Origin: Zooshikella harenae
Lineage (GTDB): Bacteria > Pseudomonadota > Gammaproteobacteria > Pseudomonadales > Zooshikellaceae
Assembly: GCF_018837975.1 (NCBI RefSeq)
Contig: NZ_JAGSOY010000011.1
Location: 1 to 64,000 of the forward strand
Direction: 5' to 3'
DNA: 64,000 bases
Shown: piece by piece, positions 1 through 8,566 of the stretch
Layout of the letters: each line of letters starts with the position of its first letter
Position numbering within the stretch: position 1 is the first letter of the stretch
The notes under the pieces: model-generated
What the model was told of the DNA's origin: nothing
The model's input: the letters and a program-made list of their open reading frames with translations, nothing else
Database searches by the model: none
Position numbers and translations under genes: made by a program

Positions 1-127
1 CATTCCGATCTAACAGGATCTCTTCAATATCACGGTAACTCAGAGCAAACCGAAGGTAATAGTAGACAGCTTGTAGTACGACACATTTGGGAAAGTGACA
101 CCCTTTGAAGCGTTGATCATAACTCAT
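1..127 (-). CDS. IS6-family transposase, N-terminal part
   Basis: Translating the minus strand from the ATG at 127 gives about 42 residues before the window ends. They begin MSYDQRFKGCHF and contain the segment LRFALSYRDIEEILLDRN. IS6-family transposases start with the same pattern: a short zinc-ribbon-like lead, a YLRY/YLRF segment and the S-YRD-E helix of the helix-turn-helix. The DDE catalytic core would lie beyond the left edge. The reading frame seen is uninterrupted. The terminal inverted repeat lies about 75 bp upstream of the ATG, as is normal for this family. Confidence 0.8.
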   Translation of the reverse strand, partial: MSYDQRFKGCHFPKCVVLQAVYYYLRFALSYRDIEEILLDRN

Positions 128-203
128 AGTGACTACAAAATAACCAGAGTGTTAGCAGGAGAGGGAAAGGCTATCACGACGGATCAAACTTTGCGACAGA
201 ACC
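1..203 (-). mobile_element. Right end of an IS6-family insertion sequence, cut by window edge
   Basis: The element enters from the left edge and ends at 203 with a terminal inverted repeat which, read on the minus strand, starts GGTTCTGTCGCAAAGTTTGA. This is the usual IS6-family end. The start of its transposase lies inside. The other end is outside the window, so whether the element is intact cannot be judged. The last base of the repeat also contributes to the stop codon of the neighbouring gene at 203-1138. Confidence 0.8.
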
Positions 204-1138
204 TAAATTTCTACTTGTCGTTTAAACTTTTCTCTTTGATTTATCATACCTTCAATTTCTAATATATACCCTTTTTGATATGAAATACTTTCAGTTAGTC
301 TAAGGTGAATAAAAAGTTTCTCTGATAAACCTTCTTTTGATGAAATGTCTTGGCATGCAAAAGCTTTTTTAGGAAATTTTTGGGGGTCAATAAGAATAAT
401 AAATAATTCTTCTCTTGATTTTACAGCTGAATCACATAGAGGAAGAGTAGATTCAACAATAGTTTTGGTGTCATTTTTATTTGATTTTAATAAGCGTACT
501 TTATTAGCTTCTAGTTTAATATTATCATTATATATTTCAAATTCACCCGATATTGAGTAAAAAGGGTCTCCTATTTTTTGGGGCTCTTTTCCAAAGCTAT
601 GTCTTCCTTTTGGGTCAAGGATATATGCTTCTGCTTCTAGTTCAACGGTGCTCTTGATATAAACTTGCAAGCTCTTAGCATTACCTGATATTTTCCACAA
701 GCCATGGGATACATCATCTTGATAGTAATTACACCCACTGGTCTCAGTCGTTTCAGTAATAATTTTATTTTCAATATCAGGAACTGAAATAGCCACTTGG
801 TCTTTAACTCCACTTACTTTAATAAATAACTCGTCAATAAGAGAGTCTACGAAAAATTCGGTGCCTAAATCTACATTGAGGTTAATACTATGCCATAAGG
901 CAAAACTTTCTTTAATATCGTCTTTTTTTTCAAGATAGAAAACCTTGTCTGCGTAAGCCTCAGGGTTTGATGAATCCATTTTTATGGTGGTTATATTGTA
1001 CTGATCGTCGGTTTTAACTTCTAAATCAAATTTTATCTGTTTTGAACTATTTGAAAGACACTCGATGGGATAACAATAGTTACAATAGAATAAATTGAAT
1101 AGTATAATATACACATATCGAGCTAAATAGTATTTCAT
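203..1138 (-). CDS. Secreted protein of unknown function, 3' end at an IS6 junction
   Basis: A 311-residue protein starts with a hydrophobic signal peptide (residues 1-23, ending near NYCYPIEC). The mature part is acidic, rich in beta-type sequence and has a few cysteines (C28, one near 137, two near the C-terminus) that could form disulphides in the periplasm or outside. I do not recognise the family. The stop codon TAG is read at 205-203, and its last base belongs to the inverted repeat of the adjacent IS6 element. The natural C-terminus may therefore have been removed when the element inserted. The gene stands alone, with about 320 bp of non-coding DNA upstream. Confidence 0.6.
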   Translation of the reverse strand: MKYYLARYVYIILFNLFYCNYCYPIECLSNSSKQIKFDLEVKTDDQYNITTIKMDSSNPEAYADKVFYLEKKDDIKESFALWHSINLNVDLGTEFFVDSLIDELFIKVSGVKDQVAISVPDIENKIITETTETSGCNYYQDDVSHGLWKISGNAKSLQVYIKSTVELEAEAYILDPKGRHSFGKEPQKIGDPFYSISGEFEIYNDNIKLEANKVRLLKSNKNDTKTIVESTLPLCDSAVKSREELFIILIDPQKFPKKAFACQDISSKEGLSEKLFIHLRLTESISYQKGYILEIEGMINQREKFKRQVEI

Positions 1139-1329
1139 TAATAGTTATCCTTTAAATATATTGAAAATTGTATTACTAACCTAACCTCTTTTTCTATCGA
1201 ATCATTTATCATCTATATACCGATGTTGTTTTCGTTGTTTTGTTCGATCTATTTACAAGCCAGGTTTATAGCTCGGCAATGAGAGACATATTTTATTCTA
1301 TGGTACATAAGTAAATTATAGTAGGTTTA

Positions 1330-1360
1330 CCAGGACTTAACTAATTTAGCCTAGTCCTGG
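1330..1360. other. Hairpin in the 1139-1456 gap
   Basis: The 318-bp gap between the secreted-protein gene and the next coding remnant is AT-rich. The only clear structure is an inverted repeat with 8-bp perfect arms, CCAGGACT and AGTCCTGG, separated by 15 bases. There is no T-run on either side, so it is not a standard intrinsic terminator. I see no coding sequence in this gap. Confidence 0.4.
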
Positions 1361-1456
1361 CAGGTCTGTAATGGTGTGGATTTTATTTGTATATGTTGTA
1401 ATAAACTTAACCTCCTATACTTTTATATTGATCACCATTTATTATAGGATTTTTGT

Positions 1457-1993
1457 ATGAAAGCTCATTATTTAGGGATGTTAGGGCTAATTCATGCAGG
1501 GCTATTTTCTTTGATTATTACTTACCATGAAGTAACTAATGCTAAAGTATAAAATTATTTAGTTGATTCTGACTTGATATTTGATGAGATACACGAAGCG
1601 TTTAGTTCTTTGTTAGCTAAATTTCAGAAAGAGTTGTCTATAGAGCTGTTTGAATATCATATAAGAACAGGAAGATTTCCGGACGTTAACTCTAAAGAAA
1701 ATCAAGCTGAATCTGAGCTCATAAATAGTGCCCAACAAAAAATGCTAAATCATAAACTAGTTAAGGATGTAGTGATCACCAATGTTGGAGATAAGCTTAG
1801 TTTAGATATAACACTTACGGCTGATATAATAAAACCATCAGTGCACCTCTCGAATAAGTGGAAAATTGCCATTCAAAATAAGCATATAAAACTTCTTCTA
1901 GAACCAATAAATCACGGTTTCAACAGGTATTGTGTAAATATTAATGTAACGGATGTAAGATTATTACTTAATGTTTGTAAAGAGGATAACTAA
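1457..1993 (+). pseudogene. Signal-peptide protein gene broken by an in-frame TAA
   Basis: An ATG at 1457 opens a 31-residue stretch that looks like a complete signal peptide (MKAHYLGMLGL, a hydrophobic core, then EVTNA) and stops at a TAA at 1550-1552. The same frame continues directly for about 145 further codons to 1993 with no other stop, giving an amphipathic, lysine- and leucine-rich protein (IFDEIHEAFSSLLAKFQ...). The downstream part has only a weak TTG start at 1574 and no export signal. The simplest reading is one gene of about 178 codons with a nonsense mutation just after the signal peptide. The family is not recognised. Suppression or an internal start at 1574 cannot be excluded. 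Confidence 0.5.
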
Positions 1994-2094
1994 TAAGGAA
2001 GTCTGCGTTAACGATTTTTAATTTATAATACAAAAAAGGTTGTGAGTAAAAACTAGTGAGCAGTGTCACACGCTATTTTTTTAGATTGTGCTAA

Positions 2095-2370
2095 TGCAGA
2101 GCATGAATTAATTTGCTCCTACCGCAGTAGAAGACCATCCCTGGTCACTACAGCTCACGGTGCTCCCAGCACCTGTTTCACAAACTAACTCAAGCACGGT
2201 AAACCCACTTTTGCTATACCTCAAACAATATTAAATGAACACCTGTGGTATTTCGATGTCCGTCAGTGGTAGACAAAGGCTGGATAATGCACATCGACCT
2301 GTTTGCCGCAAGGATGCGGCAAACAGGCCTCCAGGGATGAGGTTACAGGCAACGAGAACAGATATCGCCT
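2095..2370 (-). repeat. Structured dispersed repeat, copy A
   Basis: Reverse-oriented copy of the family also found at 23680-23975 and 28340-28640. From 5' to 3' on the minus strand it holds a TGGAGGCC lead-in, a perfect 12-bp-arm hairpin at 2298-2327 (arms CCTGTTTGCCGC and GCGGCAAACAGG), the shared segments GCATTATCCA and CATCGAAATACCACAG, a hairpin GGTGCTGGGAGCACC (2159-2173) and a hairpin GACCAGGGATGGTC (2133-2146). The block fills most of the 1994-2403 gap. An open frame across it (2235-2438, plus strand) is accidental. Confidence 0.75.
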
Positions 2371-2403
2371 ACCCAACAAACGCCCTGCTTAGATACCTTG
2401 TTA

Positions 2404-2754
2404 TTAAAGTGTTGAACAGCATGTTGCTACAGCTCTAACATAACGCTTACGATCACTTGTTACACATAACCAACTACTAAGAGTTCGAGGACGGTTAGTC
2501 GTTAAATCTTGATCTCCAGGCCCTCCTCCCCCTGCTATTTGGCATCCTCCATTTAACATAATGGGAGCAACACTGGGACAAGTTACTATGGCTTTTTGAG
2601 TATTGTTAAATACTTCATATAAAAAGCAATTACGAATAGTTGCATTTATACTAATTGAATCACTAATAACTTCTGAATTATCTATGGATATTTCATCTGC
2701 ATTAGAGAATACTGCCACAAATAATACTCCATATAATATTTTTGGAATGTTCAT
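2404..2754 (-). CDS. Small secreted cysteine-containing protein, unknown function
   Basis: The 116-residue product starts with a typical signal peptide (MNIPKILYGVLFVAVFSNA, residues 1-19). The mature part is about 97 residues and contains six cysteines, including a CC pair near the C-terminus, and a glycine/proline patch (GGGGPGDQ) around residue 78. That suggests a small disulphide-stabilised exported protein. No family is recognised. It lies between repeat copy A and an IS982-type remnant, so it sits in a poorly conserved region. The signal peptide is the main evidence that it is a gene. Confidence 0.5.
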   Translation of the reverse strand: MNIPKILYGVLFVAVFSNADEISIDNSEVISDSISINATIRNCFLYEVFNNTQKAIVTCPSVAPIMLNGGCQIAGGGGPGDQDLTTNRPRTLSSWLCVTSDRKRYVRAVATCCSTL

Positions 2755-2980
2755 TATTCTATTCCTTTAGACATAATATTTAATTTATGGATATAACAAT
2801 AAACGCAACACGGTTGTAAGATAAAGGTCACGCTAATAATCAATCCAACAACAAAAATAATAGAATAAAAAAACAATATAAGGGAACTAGAAAAAAGAAG
2901 AGCTAAGCGTAAAAATTACCTTTATTTAACAATATAAACGAATAAGTTCGCACCGTCTCACTGCAAAATAAACTTTTAAT

Positions 2981-3598
2981 AACGCGATGCTTGACTTTTA
3001 TTAGTTTGAAATGACAACCCCTGCCCCAACCTTTGTTTTGCTGAAACAAGTTCAAGGGGATAGGGGATGTCAGTAGAAGAGTTTATCATAGCAGTTTTTT
3101 ATTACTGAGTTGATGATACCTTTAATGATTTACTTAAAGGCCAGCGATTACGTGAACGAGGGACTATGCCCTCCCTATCTGATCCAGAAGCGATTGCAAT
3201 GGAGCTCATCGGCGTATTTTTAGCATGGATGAAGATACTCATATCTGGCGGTATTTTGTTAGGTGATAAAGGTTATTTAGGTGTAGATTTTAAGGTGGAA
3301 TTACTTCAGCTCAAAGCAGTACAGTTAGAAACACCTGTCAAAGAAAAAATGGTGGATCAACTCCTAGAGAAATGGAGGGGATAGTTAAACTGGCTTCGAC
3401 GATAGGTTGAGACAACGATTGGTCAGCTAATGAAAACGTTTGATATCTAACAAACAAAAGGTAGAACCTTATGAAGCCTGACTAACTGAATAAGTCGTAA
3501 ACTGTTATCGCACATATGCGTGTTACTCAATAGAAACGAAGGCAATGCTCCGCTTCAATTGGCCCAATTAATAGGTTAAAAAGTCGAGCATCGCGTTA
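2981..3598 (+). mobile_element. Internally deleted IS982-type element with both inverted repeats
   Basis: Near-perfect inverted repeats bound the element: AACGCGATGCTTGACTTTT at the left and, read inward from the right, AACGCGATGCTCGACTTTT. Between them are only about 620 bp, against roughly 1 kb for a full IS982-family element. The interior holds the start and the end of a transposase gene with its middle missing. The element lies directly downstream of the GST gene (3620-4228). Confidence 0.65.
3067..3520 (+). pseudogene. IS982-family transposase remnant
   Basis: From the ATG at 3067 the frame reads MSVEEFIIAVFYY, a TGA stop, then VDDTFNDLLKGQRLRERG and MPSLSDPEAIAMELIG. This matches the N-terminus of IS982-type transposases (R-RG-P-LSDSE--T-E). 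After residue 55 the sequence jumps to LLGDKGYLGVDF, which belongs to the catalytic core (usual motif DKGY-G). The region between, with part of the catalytic motifs, is therefore deleted. Beyond the TAG at 3384 a C-terminal-type segment (LETTIGQLMKTFDI) is readable but full of stops. It is not functional. The family assignment rests on motif resemblance only. Confidence 0.6.
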
Positions 3599-3619
3599 AT
3601 CTATATAAGTTAGGTCATC

Positions 3620-4228
3620 TTATCCGTAACTTAATGCTTTCTGATAAGCATGACGCTGCCTTATTTTGGTAAGATAGGCTAAAGTATTTTCGCGGCCTTC
3701 CAGTAAGCCACTTCTATTTGCAATCTCCAACATAATGGTCATCATAATATCTGCCGCGGTAAACTCATTACCAGCAAAGTACGCACGCTGGCTCAACGTA
3801 GATTCAATATAAGCAAAATCTACGTTAATTTCCTTGGCAATGTAGTTATCCATAGGCTGGTCACCATTGCGCTTTTCTCTCTGCATAAACAGGTGAGTAA
3901 TAACGGGCAAACCCAAGGAACCCTCAGCAAAATGGGACCACTCAAGATATTGATAATATTCTGGTGTTTCTTGGGCTGGCCTAAAACGCTTTTGCTCATC
4001 TTTATCGAGGATGTAATCTATCACTGCACTGGACTCGCATAAAACCACATCCGCATCAACTACAATCGGGGCTTTACCTAACGGATGAACCTTTTTTAAG
4101 CTAGCTGGCGCCAGATGAGTTGTTTTATCGCGCTGGTGGTCAACACGCTGATAAGGCATGGCAAGCTCTTCCAATAACCATAGTACCCGTGTGGAACGGG
4201 ATTGATTTAAATGATGTACTGTCAACAT
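3620..4228 (-). CDS. Glutathione S-transferase family protein
   Basis: The 202-residue product has the two-domain layout of cytosolic GSTs. An N-terminal thioredoxin-like domain (about 1-80) contains LNQSRSTRVLWLLEEL, where the serine/arginine stretch forms the glutathione site, and HPLGKAPIVVD followed by LCESSAVIDYIL (cis-proline and the E-S glutathione-binding pair). An all-helical C-terminal domain (about 85-200) contains YFAGNEFTAADIMM, the N-capping box of the family. It would conjugate glutathione to electrophiles or reduce peroxides in the cytoplasm. It is the last gene of a same-strand run with an MDR reductase, a YqhD-type reductase and a DJ-1/PfpI protein, 120 bp after the preceding gene. 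That context supports a role in detoxification. Confidence 0.9.
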   Translation of the reverse strand: MLTVHHLNQSRSTRVLWLLEELAMPYQRVDHQRDKTTHLAPASLKKVHPLGKAPIVVDADVVLCESSAVIDYILDKDEQKRFRPAQETPEYYQYLEWSHFAEGSLGLPVITHLFMQREKRNGDQPMDNYIAKEINVDFAYIESTLSQRAYFAGNEFTAADIMMTIMLEIANRSGLLEGRENTLAYLTKIRQRHAYQKALSYG

Positions 4229-4348
4229 AGATAATGTATTCCTAGGGGACTTTTCAATAAGGGGTTTGTAAATAAGGAACCTTCAAATAATGCCTACACT
4301 AAAAAAGCATTTTCGATAGGTTCCTCTACGATGGGATTTCAGGCGTTT

Positions 4349-5419
4349 TTATAGCTCGTCTGGGCCAACTTTGATGACAAGCTTTCCAAAGTTTTTGCCA
4401 TCCAATAATCCAATAAATGATTCAACAGCGTTTTCAAGTCCTTCTACAAGATCCTCACGATAAGTGATTTTTCCTTCCTGCAGCCACTGCATCATGTCCT
4501 GGCTGAACTCGTTGTAACGATGGCCATAGTCATCAAAGACAATAAAACCTTGCATTTTAATACGCTTCACTAGCAGGGTGCCCATCAGCATTGGCATACG
4601 ATCAGGCCCTTTAGGTAACTCTGTTGCGTTGTACTGTGAAATCAGGCCACATAATGGCACGCGTGCACTTGGGTTGAGTAGTGGCAATACCGCATCGAAG
4701 ACTTTACCGCCTACATTCTCGAAATACACATCAATGCCTTTGTCACACGTTTTGGCTAGTTGTTCAGCTAAATCAGGGGATTTATGATCGATACAGGCAT
4801 CAAAACCTAAATCCTCAACAGCTGAGCGGCATTTTTCTTCGCCACCAGCGATACCAATAACTTTACAGCCTTTCAATTTAGCAATTTGCCCTACCAGACT
4901 ACCAACAGCCCCAGTAGCCGCAGCGACAACAACCGTTTCACCTGCCTGCGGCTGCCCAATATCCAGCAACCCCATATAAGCAGTTAAGCCAGGCATTCCC
5001 ATTACTCCCAATGCATAAGACGGTTTAGCGGGTGCTTTACCCAGCTTCAATAGGCCACTGCCATCGGAAATCGAGTAGTCTTGCCAACCAGAGTATGCAA
5101 CCACCCACTCACCAATTTCATAATCTGGATGATGTGATGCTTCCACACGGCACACCGTACCACCAACCATAACCTCATTGATTCCAACAGGTTCAGCGTA
5201 TGACTTGGCATCGCTCATACGGCCACGCATGTAGGGGTCAAGCGATAAATACACCGTCCGTAATAGAACCTCTCCTTGCTTAGGCGTTGGCTTTTCGCTT
5301 TCTAAAAAGTTGAAGTTACTAAGTGCTGGTGCACCTACAGGTCGAGATGCTAATACCCATTGACGGTTGATGGTTCCATTTTGTGGATTGAACGTTGTCA
5401 TTTGCTGTTTTCCTATCAT
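4349..5419 (-). CDS. NADPH-dependent MDR-family oxidoreductase (CurA/YncB-like)
   Basis: The 356-residue protein is a zinc-independent medium-chain reductase of the leukotriene B4 dehydrogenase / curcumin reductase type. The N-terminal half carries LSLDPYMRGRM, a signature of this subgroup, and the Rossmann half carries the dinucleotide-binding segment AAATGAVGSLVGQIAKLKG and YFENVGG. Such enzymes reduce the C=C bond of alpha,beta-unsaturated carbonyls with NADPH. The predicted start overlaps the upstream gene's stop by one base (TAATG), showing translational coupling with the alcohol dehydrogenase gene. An ATG six codons further in (MTTFNPQNG) may be the real start. The exact substrate is unknown. 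Confidence 0.9.
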   Translation of the reverse strand: MIGKQQMTTFNPQNGTINRQWVLASRPVGAPALSNFNFLESEKPTPKQGEVLLRTVYLSLDPYMRGRMSDAKSYAEPVGINEVMVGGTVCRVEASHHPDYEIGEWVVAYSGWQDYSISDGSGLLKLGKAPAKPSYALGVMGMPGLTAYMGLLDIGQPQAGETVVVAAATGAVGSLVGQIAKLKGCKVIGIAGGEEKCRSAVEDLGFDACIDHKSPDLAEQLAKTCDKGIDVYFENVGGKVFDAVLPLLNPSARVPLCGLISQYNATELPKGPDRMPMLMGTLLVKRIKMQGFIVFDDYGHRYNEFSQDMMQWLQEGKITYREDLVEGLENAVESFIGLLDGKNFGKLVIKVGPDEL

Positions 5420-6579
5420 TACAAGGCGGCGGTTAAAATGTTACGGCTAACTTCAGGTGTAATTGCGCCGTGTTCACCTAACTGCGTCATTCCATGCAGG
5501 GTTAGTTGTTCGACGAGAGTGTCAATATCTGTTTCAGAGATGTCGATTTGCGATAAACGCACAGGCACTTGCATGGTTTCGAAAAACTGCTCTGTTAACT
5601 CGATGGCTCTGTTGATGCGGATATCATCATCGCCCTCTGTCAGATTCCATATGCGTTCAGCGTACTGCAATAGCTTTTCACGTTTAGAGTCTCTACAGAT
5701 TTTCATTACAGCGGGTAAAACAATCGACAGGGTTCGTGCATGATCAACACCATATGTACTGGTGATTTCATGACCAATCATATGTGTTGACCAGTCTTGA
5801 GGTACTCCTGCACCTATCAAACCATTAAGTGCCATGGTGGCAGCCCACATAATGTTGCCACGGACTTCAAGATTATTTTTTGCCTCCGATGCCAAAGCTT
5901 TTGGCCCTTCTTCGATAAGGGTAAGCAATAGTCCCTCAGAAAAACGGTCCTGTACTTTTCCATTTACGCTGTAGGTTAAATATTGCTCCATCGTATGCAC
6001 AAATGCATCGACGACGCCGTTGCTAATTTGTCGATCAGAAAGTGACAAAGTCACAGATGGGTCTAGTACTGCAAATAACGGACGTACTAAGGGGCTATGG
6101 AACGCTAGCTTAGCACCATCCCGCGTCACTACTGCGCCAACATTGGTTTCTGAACCTGTGGCTGGTAGAGTCAGTACACACCCTATTGGCAGAGCCTGCT
6201 CAATAACCTGCCCTTTGGCGACAAAATCCCAGGGGTCGTCACCTTTATACAACGCAGCACCCGCAATAAATTTGGTACCATCAATAACTGATCCTCCGCC
6301 AACGGCCAGCAGGAAGTCAATGTCATGCTGGCGGATTAAATCCAGCGCTTTCATCAGGGTGTCGTAACTTGGGTTTGGTTCAATACCAGAGAACTCGAAC
6401 CAGGTATGTTCACTCAGTGCTTCAGCCACCTGCTCATAAACACCGTTTGTTTTGATCGAGCCGCCACCAAAAGTAACCAAAACTCTTGCTGACGTTGGTA
6501 TTGCTTGTCCTATGGTCTTGATTTGACCTTCACCAAAATGGATTTGAGTCGTATTTTGAAAACTAAAATTCAACATCAC
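5419..6579 (-). CDS. yqhD: YqhD-type iron/zinc-containing alcohol dehydrogenase (NADPH aldehyde reductase)
   Basis: The 386-residue protein aligns over its whole length with my memory of E. coli YqhD: IHFGEGQI near the start, GGGSIKTNGV, GIEPNPSYDTL, LAVGGGSVIDGTKF, VLTLPATGSET, NGVVDAFVHTMEQY and GAGVPQDWSTHMIGHE. The metal ligands are the D and H of NGVVDAFVH and the two histidines of DWSTHMIGHE and GVDHART. YqhD reduces short and toxic aldehydes (acrolein, malondialdehyde, butanal) with NADPH. The gene lies between a DJ-1/PfpI gene (12 bp upstream) and the coupled MDR reductase, and is probably controlled by the divergent LysR gene. The start is MMLNF; either methionine could be used. Confidence 0.92.
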   Translation of the reverse strand: MMLNFSFQNTTQIHFGEGQIKTIGQAIPTSARVLVTFGGGSIKTNGVYEQVAEALSEHTWFEFSGIEPNPSYDTLMKALDLIRQHDIDFLLAVGGGSVIDGTKFIAGAALYKGDDPWDFVAKGQVIEQALPIGCVLTLPATGSETNVGAVVTRDGAKLAFHSPLVRPLFAVLDPSVTLSLSDRQISNGVVDAFVHTMEQYLTYSVNGKVQDRFSEGLLLTLIEEGPKALASEAKNNLEVRGNIMWAATMALNGLIGAGVPQDWSTHMIGHEITSTYGVDHARTLSIVLPAVMKICRDSKREKLLQYAERIWNLTEGDDDIRINRAIELTEQFFETMQVPVRLSQIDISETDIDTLVEQLTLHGMTQLGEHGAITPEVSRNILTAAL

Positions 6580-6591
6580 GGGTTTCCCTGT

Positions 6592-7290
6592 TTATAAAGC
6601 AAGTGCGGTAAGTAATTTATCTGCCACGAGTTCCGAACTTGCTGGATTCTGACCGGTGATCAGCAAACCGTCTTGTACGGCAAAGGCATTCCAGTCAGCT
6701 ACTTTTTGAAAATCGGCACCACGATTATTTAATTCGTCTTCCAGTAAAAAGGGAACAACAGTCGTTAATTGCACAGCTTCTTCTTCACTATTGGTAAAAC
6801 CTGTCACCGCTTTTCCTTTAAGCACATAGCTACCTTGAGTATCCTTAACGTGCAAAAGTACTGCAGGTGCATGACATACGGCTGCGACAGGTTTTTTGGA
6901 GATTAAAAAGCCCTCTATTAATGCAATGGAATCGCTATCTTCAGTCAAGTCCCATAGAGGTCCGTGCCCTCCTGGATAAAACACAGCGTCATAATCACCT
7001 GATTTGGCATCGGCCAGTCTTATAGTGTTTGCTAGCAAAGCTTGTGTTTTCGTATCGTCGTTAAAGCGTTGTGTCGAAACTGTTTGGAAATCTGGTTGCT
7101 CACTCTTGGGGTCAATTGGAGGTTGTCCTCCTGCAGGAGACGCAAGGGTAACTTGTACTCCAGTATCAACCAAGGCGTAGTATGGTGCGGCAAACTCTTC
7201 CACCCAGAAGCCTGTTTTTTGGCCGGTATTTCCCAAGTCAGAATGAGAAGTTAGAACCATTAATACTTTTTTTACGTTTGAGTCAGTCAC
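6592..7290 (-). CDS. DJ-1/PfpI (Hsp31-like) family protein
   Basis: The 232-residue protein belongs to the type 1 glutamine amidotransferase-like DJ-1/PfpI superfamily, closest in layout to Hsp31-type glyoxalase III proteins. The start KVLMVLTSHSDLG is followed by TGFWVEEFAAPYYAL, where the Glu matches the catalytic-site acid. YPGGHGPLWDL and the nucleophile elbow AVCHAPAVLL (Cys then His) come later, with GKAVTGFTNSEEE as a further family segment. These proteins convert methylglyoxal to lactate without glutathione or act as chaperones or deglycases. The gene leads the detoxification operon and is divergent from the LysR gene at 7399, with a 108-bp intergenic region. Confidence 0.9.
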   Translation of the reverse strand: MTDSNVKKVLMVLTSHSDLGNTGQKTGFWVEEFAAPYYALVDTGVQVTLASPAGGQPPIDPKSEQPDFQTVSTQRFNDDTKTQALLANTIRLADAKSGDYDAVFYPGGHGPLWDLTEDSDSIALIEGFLISKKPVAAVCHAPAVLLHVKDTQGSYVLKGKAVTGFTNSEEEAVQLTTVVPFLLEDELNNRGADFQKVADWNAFAVQDGLLITGQNPASSELVADKLLTALAL

Positions 7291-7363
7291 GCTTCTTTTC
7301 CCTCAATCAACAATTGAGGCTAGTGTATGAGTCCTATCTATTTCTAACAATATGAAAAAAATA

Positions 7364-7376
7364 GACTTCATTAGTC
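7364..7376. promoter_or_regulatory. Candidate LysR-type operator
   Basis: GACTTCATTAGTC is an interrupted dyad (GACT-N5-AGTC) in the 108-bp region between the divergent DJ-1/PfpI and LysR genes. A TACAAT-like -10 box for the LysR gene follows at about 7386. Position and symmetry suit autoregulation plus control of the divergent operon. This is inference from layout. Confidence 0.4.
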
Positions 7377-7398
7377 AAAAAATTGATACAATAAAACG

Positions 7399-8310
7399 AT
7401 GACATTATCTTTCGAACAACTCAAAAGCATGGTGGTTTTTGCTCAAGTTGTTGAGCAGGGCAGCCTGACTGCGGCGGCTAAGCACATTGGCCTATCGCGA
7501 GCCGTTGTTAGTTATCACATCAAAAAACTGGAATCTCAGTTGGGTGTTAAGTTACTCAATCGTTCTACCCGCTCCATTGCATTGACTGAAGCAGGAAATG
7601 AGTATTATCAGTCCTGCCGAATCATTGCTGAACAGGCGGCCACTGCAAATCAGCAGATCGAGAACTTGAAAAATGAACCAGTAGGTTTATTGAAAATAAC
7701 CTGTCCCGTGAATGTCGGATTACAGATGATCGTGCCAGCATTGAATGAATTTCGTCGTCTTTACCCCAAAATTGAACTGGATGTCATGCTGACGGATGAA
7801 GTTGTAAATATCATGCAAGAAGGCATCGATCTCGCTATTCGTGGGGCACCATTACCTGACTCAGGGCTTCAAGCAAGCAAGCTTTCTACATTAGCGACTT
7901 GTTTATGTGGGTCTCCCGACTACTTAAAAAAACGCGGACGACCAAGCACGCCTGCTGAATTGGAACAACATGATTGGGTAATCTACAAACTTACTTCCGG
8001 CGCAATTAAATTAAGCAAAGGCTGTAGGTCATACAGTATCGCAGTGAAAGGCAGTATTACCACTAATAATGCTGCAGCTCGTACTGCTTTTATTGAAGGT
8101 GGTCATGGATTAGGGCGTATTCCCGTTTATGATGCTTGGCCAAAAATCAAGGCAGGCTCACTAGAACTAGTGTTAGAGGACTATCAATTGAGTGATATTA
8201 ATGTTTATGGCGTTTTTCCACCTGGCAGTGCCAAATCAAAAAAACTACGGCTTTTGATTGATTATCTAAAGGATTACTTTGTAAAGGTTGATCGACAGGT
8301 TTCGTTTTAA
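7399..8310 (+). CDS. LysR-family transcriptional regulator
   Basis: The 303-residue protein has an N-terminal winged helix-turn-helix (residues about 5-65: FEQLKSMVVFAQVVEQGSLT, AAKHIGLSRAVVSYHIKKLE, LGVKLLNRSTRSIALTEAG), followed by the periplasmic-binding-protein-like effector domain. It resembles the CrgA/AaeR-like subgroup, with AIRGAPLPDSGLQA and GHGLGRIPVYDA. It is transcribed away from the four-gene detoxification cluster, the classic layout for a LysR regulator of that cluster, probably responding to aldehydes or redox-active compounds. The effector cannot be told from sequence. Confidence 0.92.
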   Translation: MTLSFEQLKSMVVFAQVVEQGSLTAAAKHIGLSRAVVSYHIKKLESQLGVKLLNRSTRSIALTEAGNEYYQSCRIIAEQAATANQQIENLKNEPVGLLKITCPVNVGLQMIVPALNEFRRLYPKIELDVMLTDEVVNIMQEGIDLAIRGAPLPDSGLQASKLSTLATCLCGSPDYLKKRGRPSTPAELEQHDWVIYKLTSGAIKLSKGCRSYSIAVKGSITTNNAAARTAFIEGGHGLGRIPVYDAWPKIKAGSLELVLEDYQLSDINVYGVFPPGSAKSKKLRLLIDYLKDYFVKVDRQVSF

Positions 8311-8566
8311 CAGACAAAAAAACTCTCTGAAAGTCTTAATTTTGAAGGTGGTGTCGAAAAAATTAATTATTATAGATAGTACTATAGATTTTTCTTTTAC
8401 TGGAATCTTATAAGTGTCTTATTTTTGCTTACAAGAGTTATAGGCTGAATGAAGTGCTTGAACTTCTTATTGTATCAGGACAAATCCTCTCATTCGTCAA
8501 CTATATACATTTTTTGCTGTATATTAAAATCTAATAATCGATCATTGAGTTTAGGTGTTGTAAGTT

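Noticed and set aside
2235-2438. Plus-strand frame of 67 codons
   Set aside because: It lies inside structured repeat copy A, includes its hairpin, and has no homologous open frame in copies B or C.
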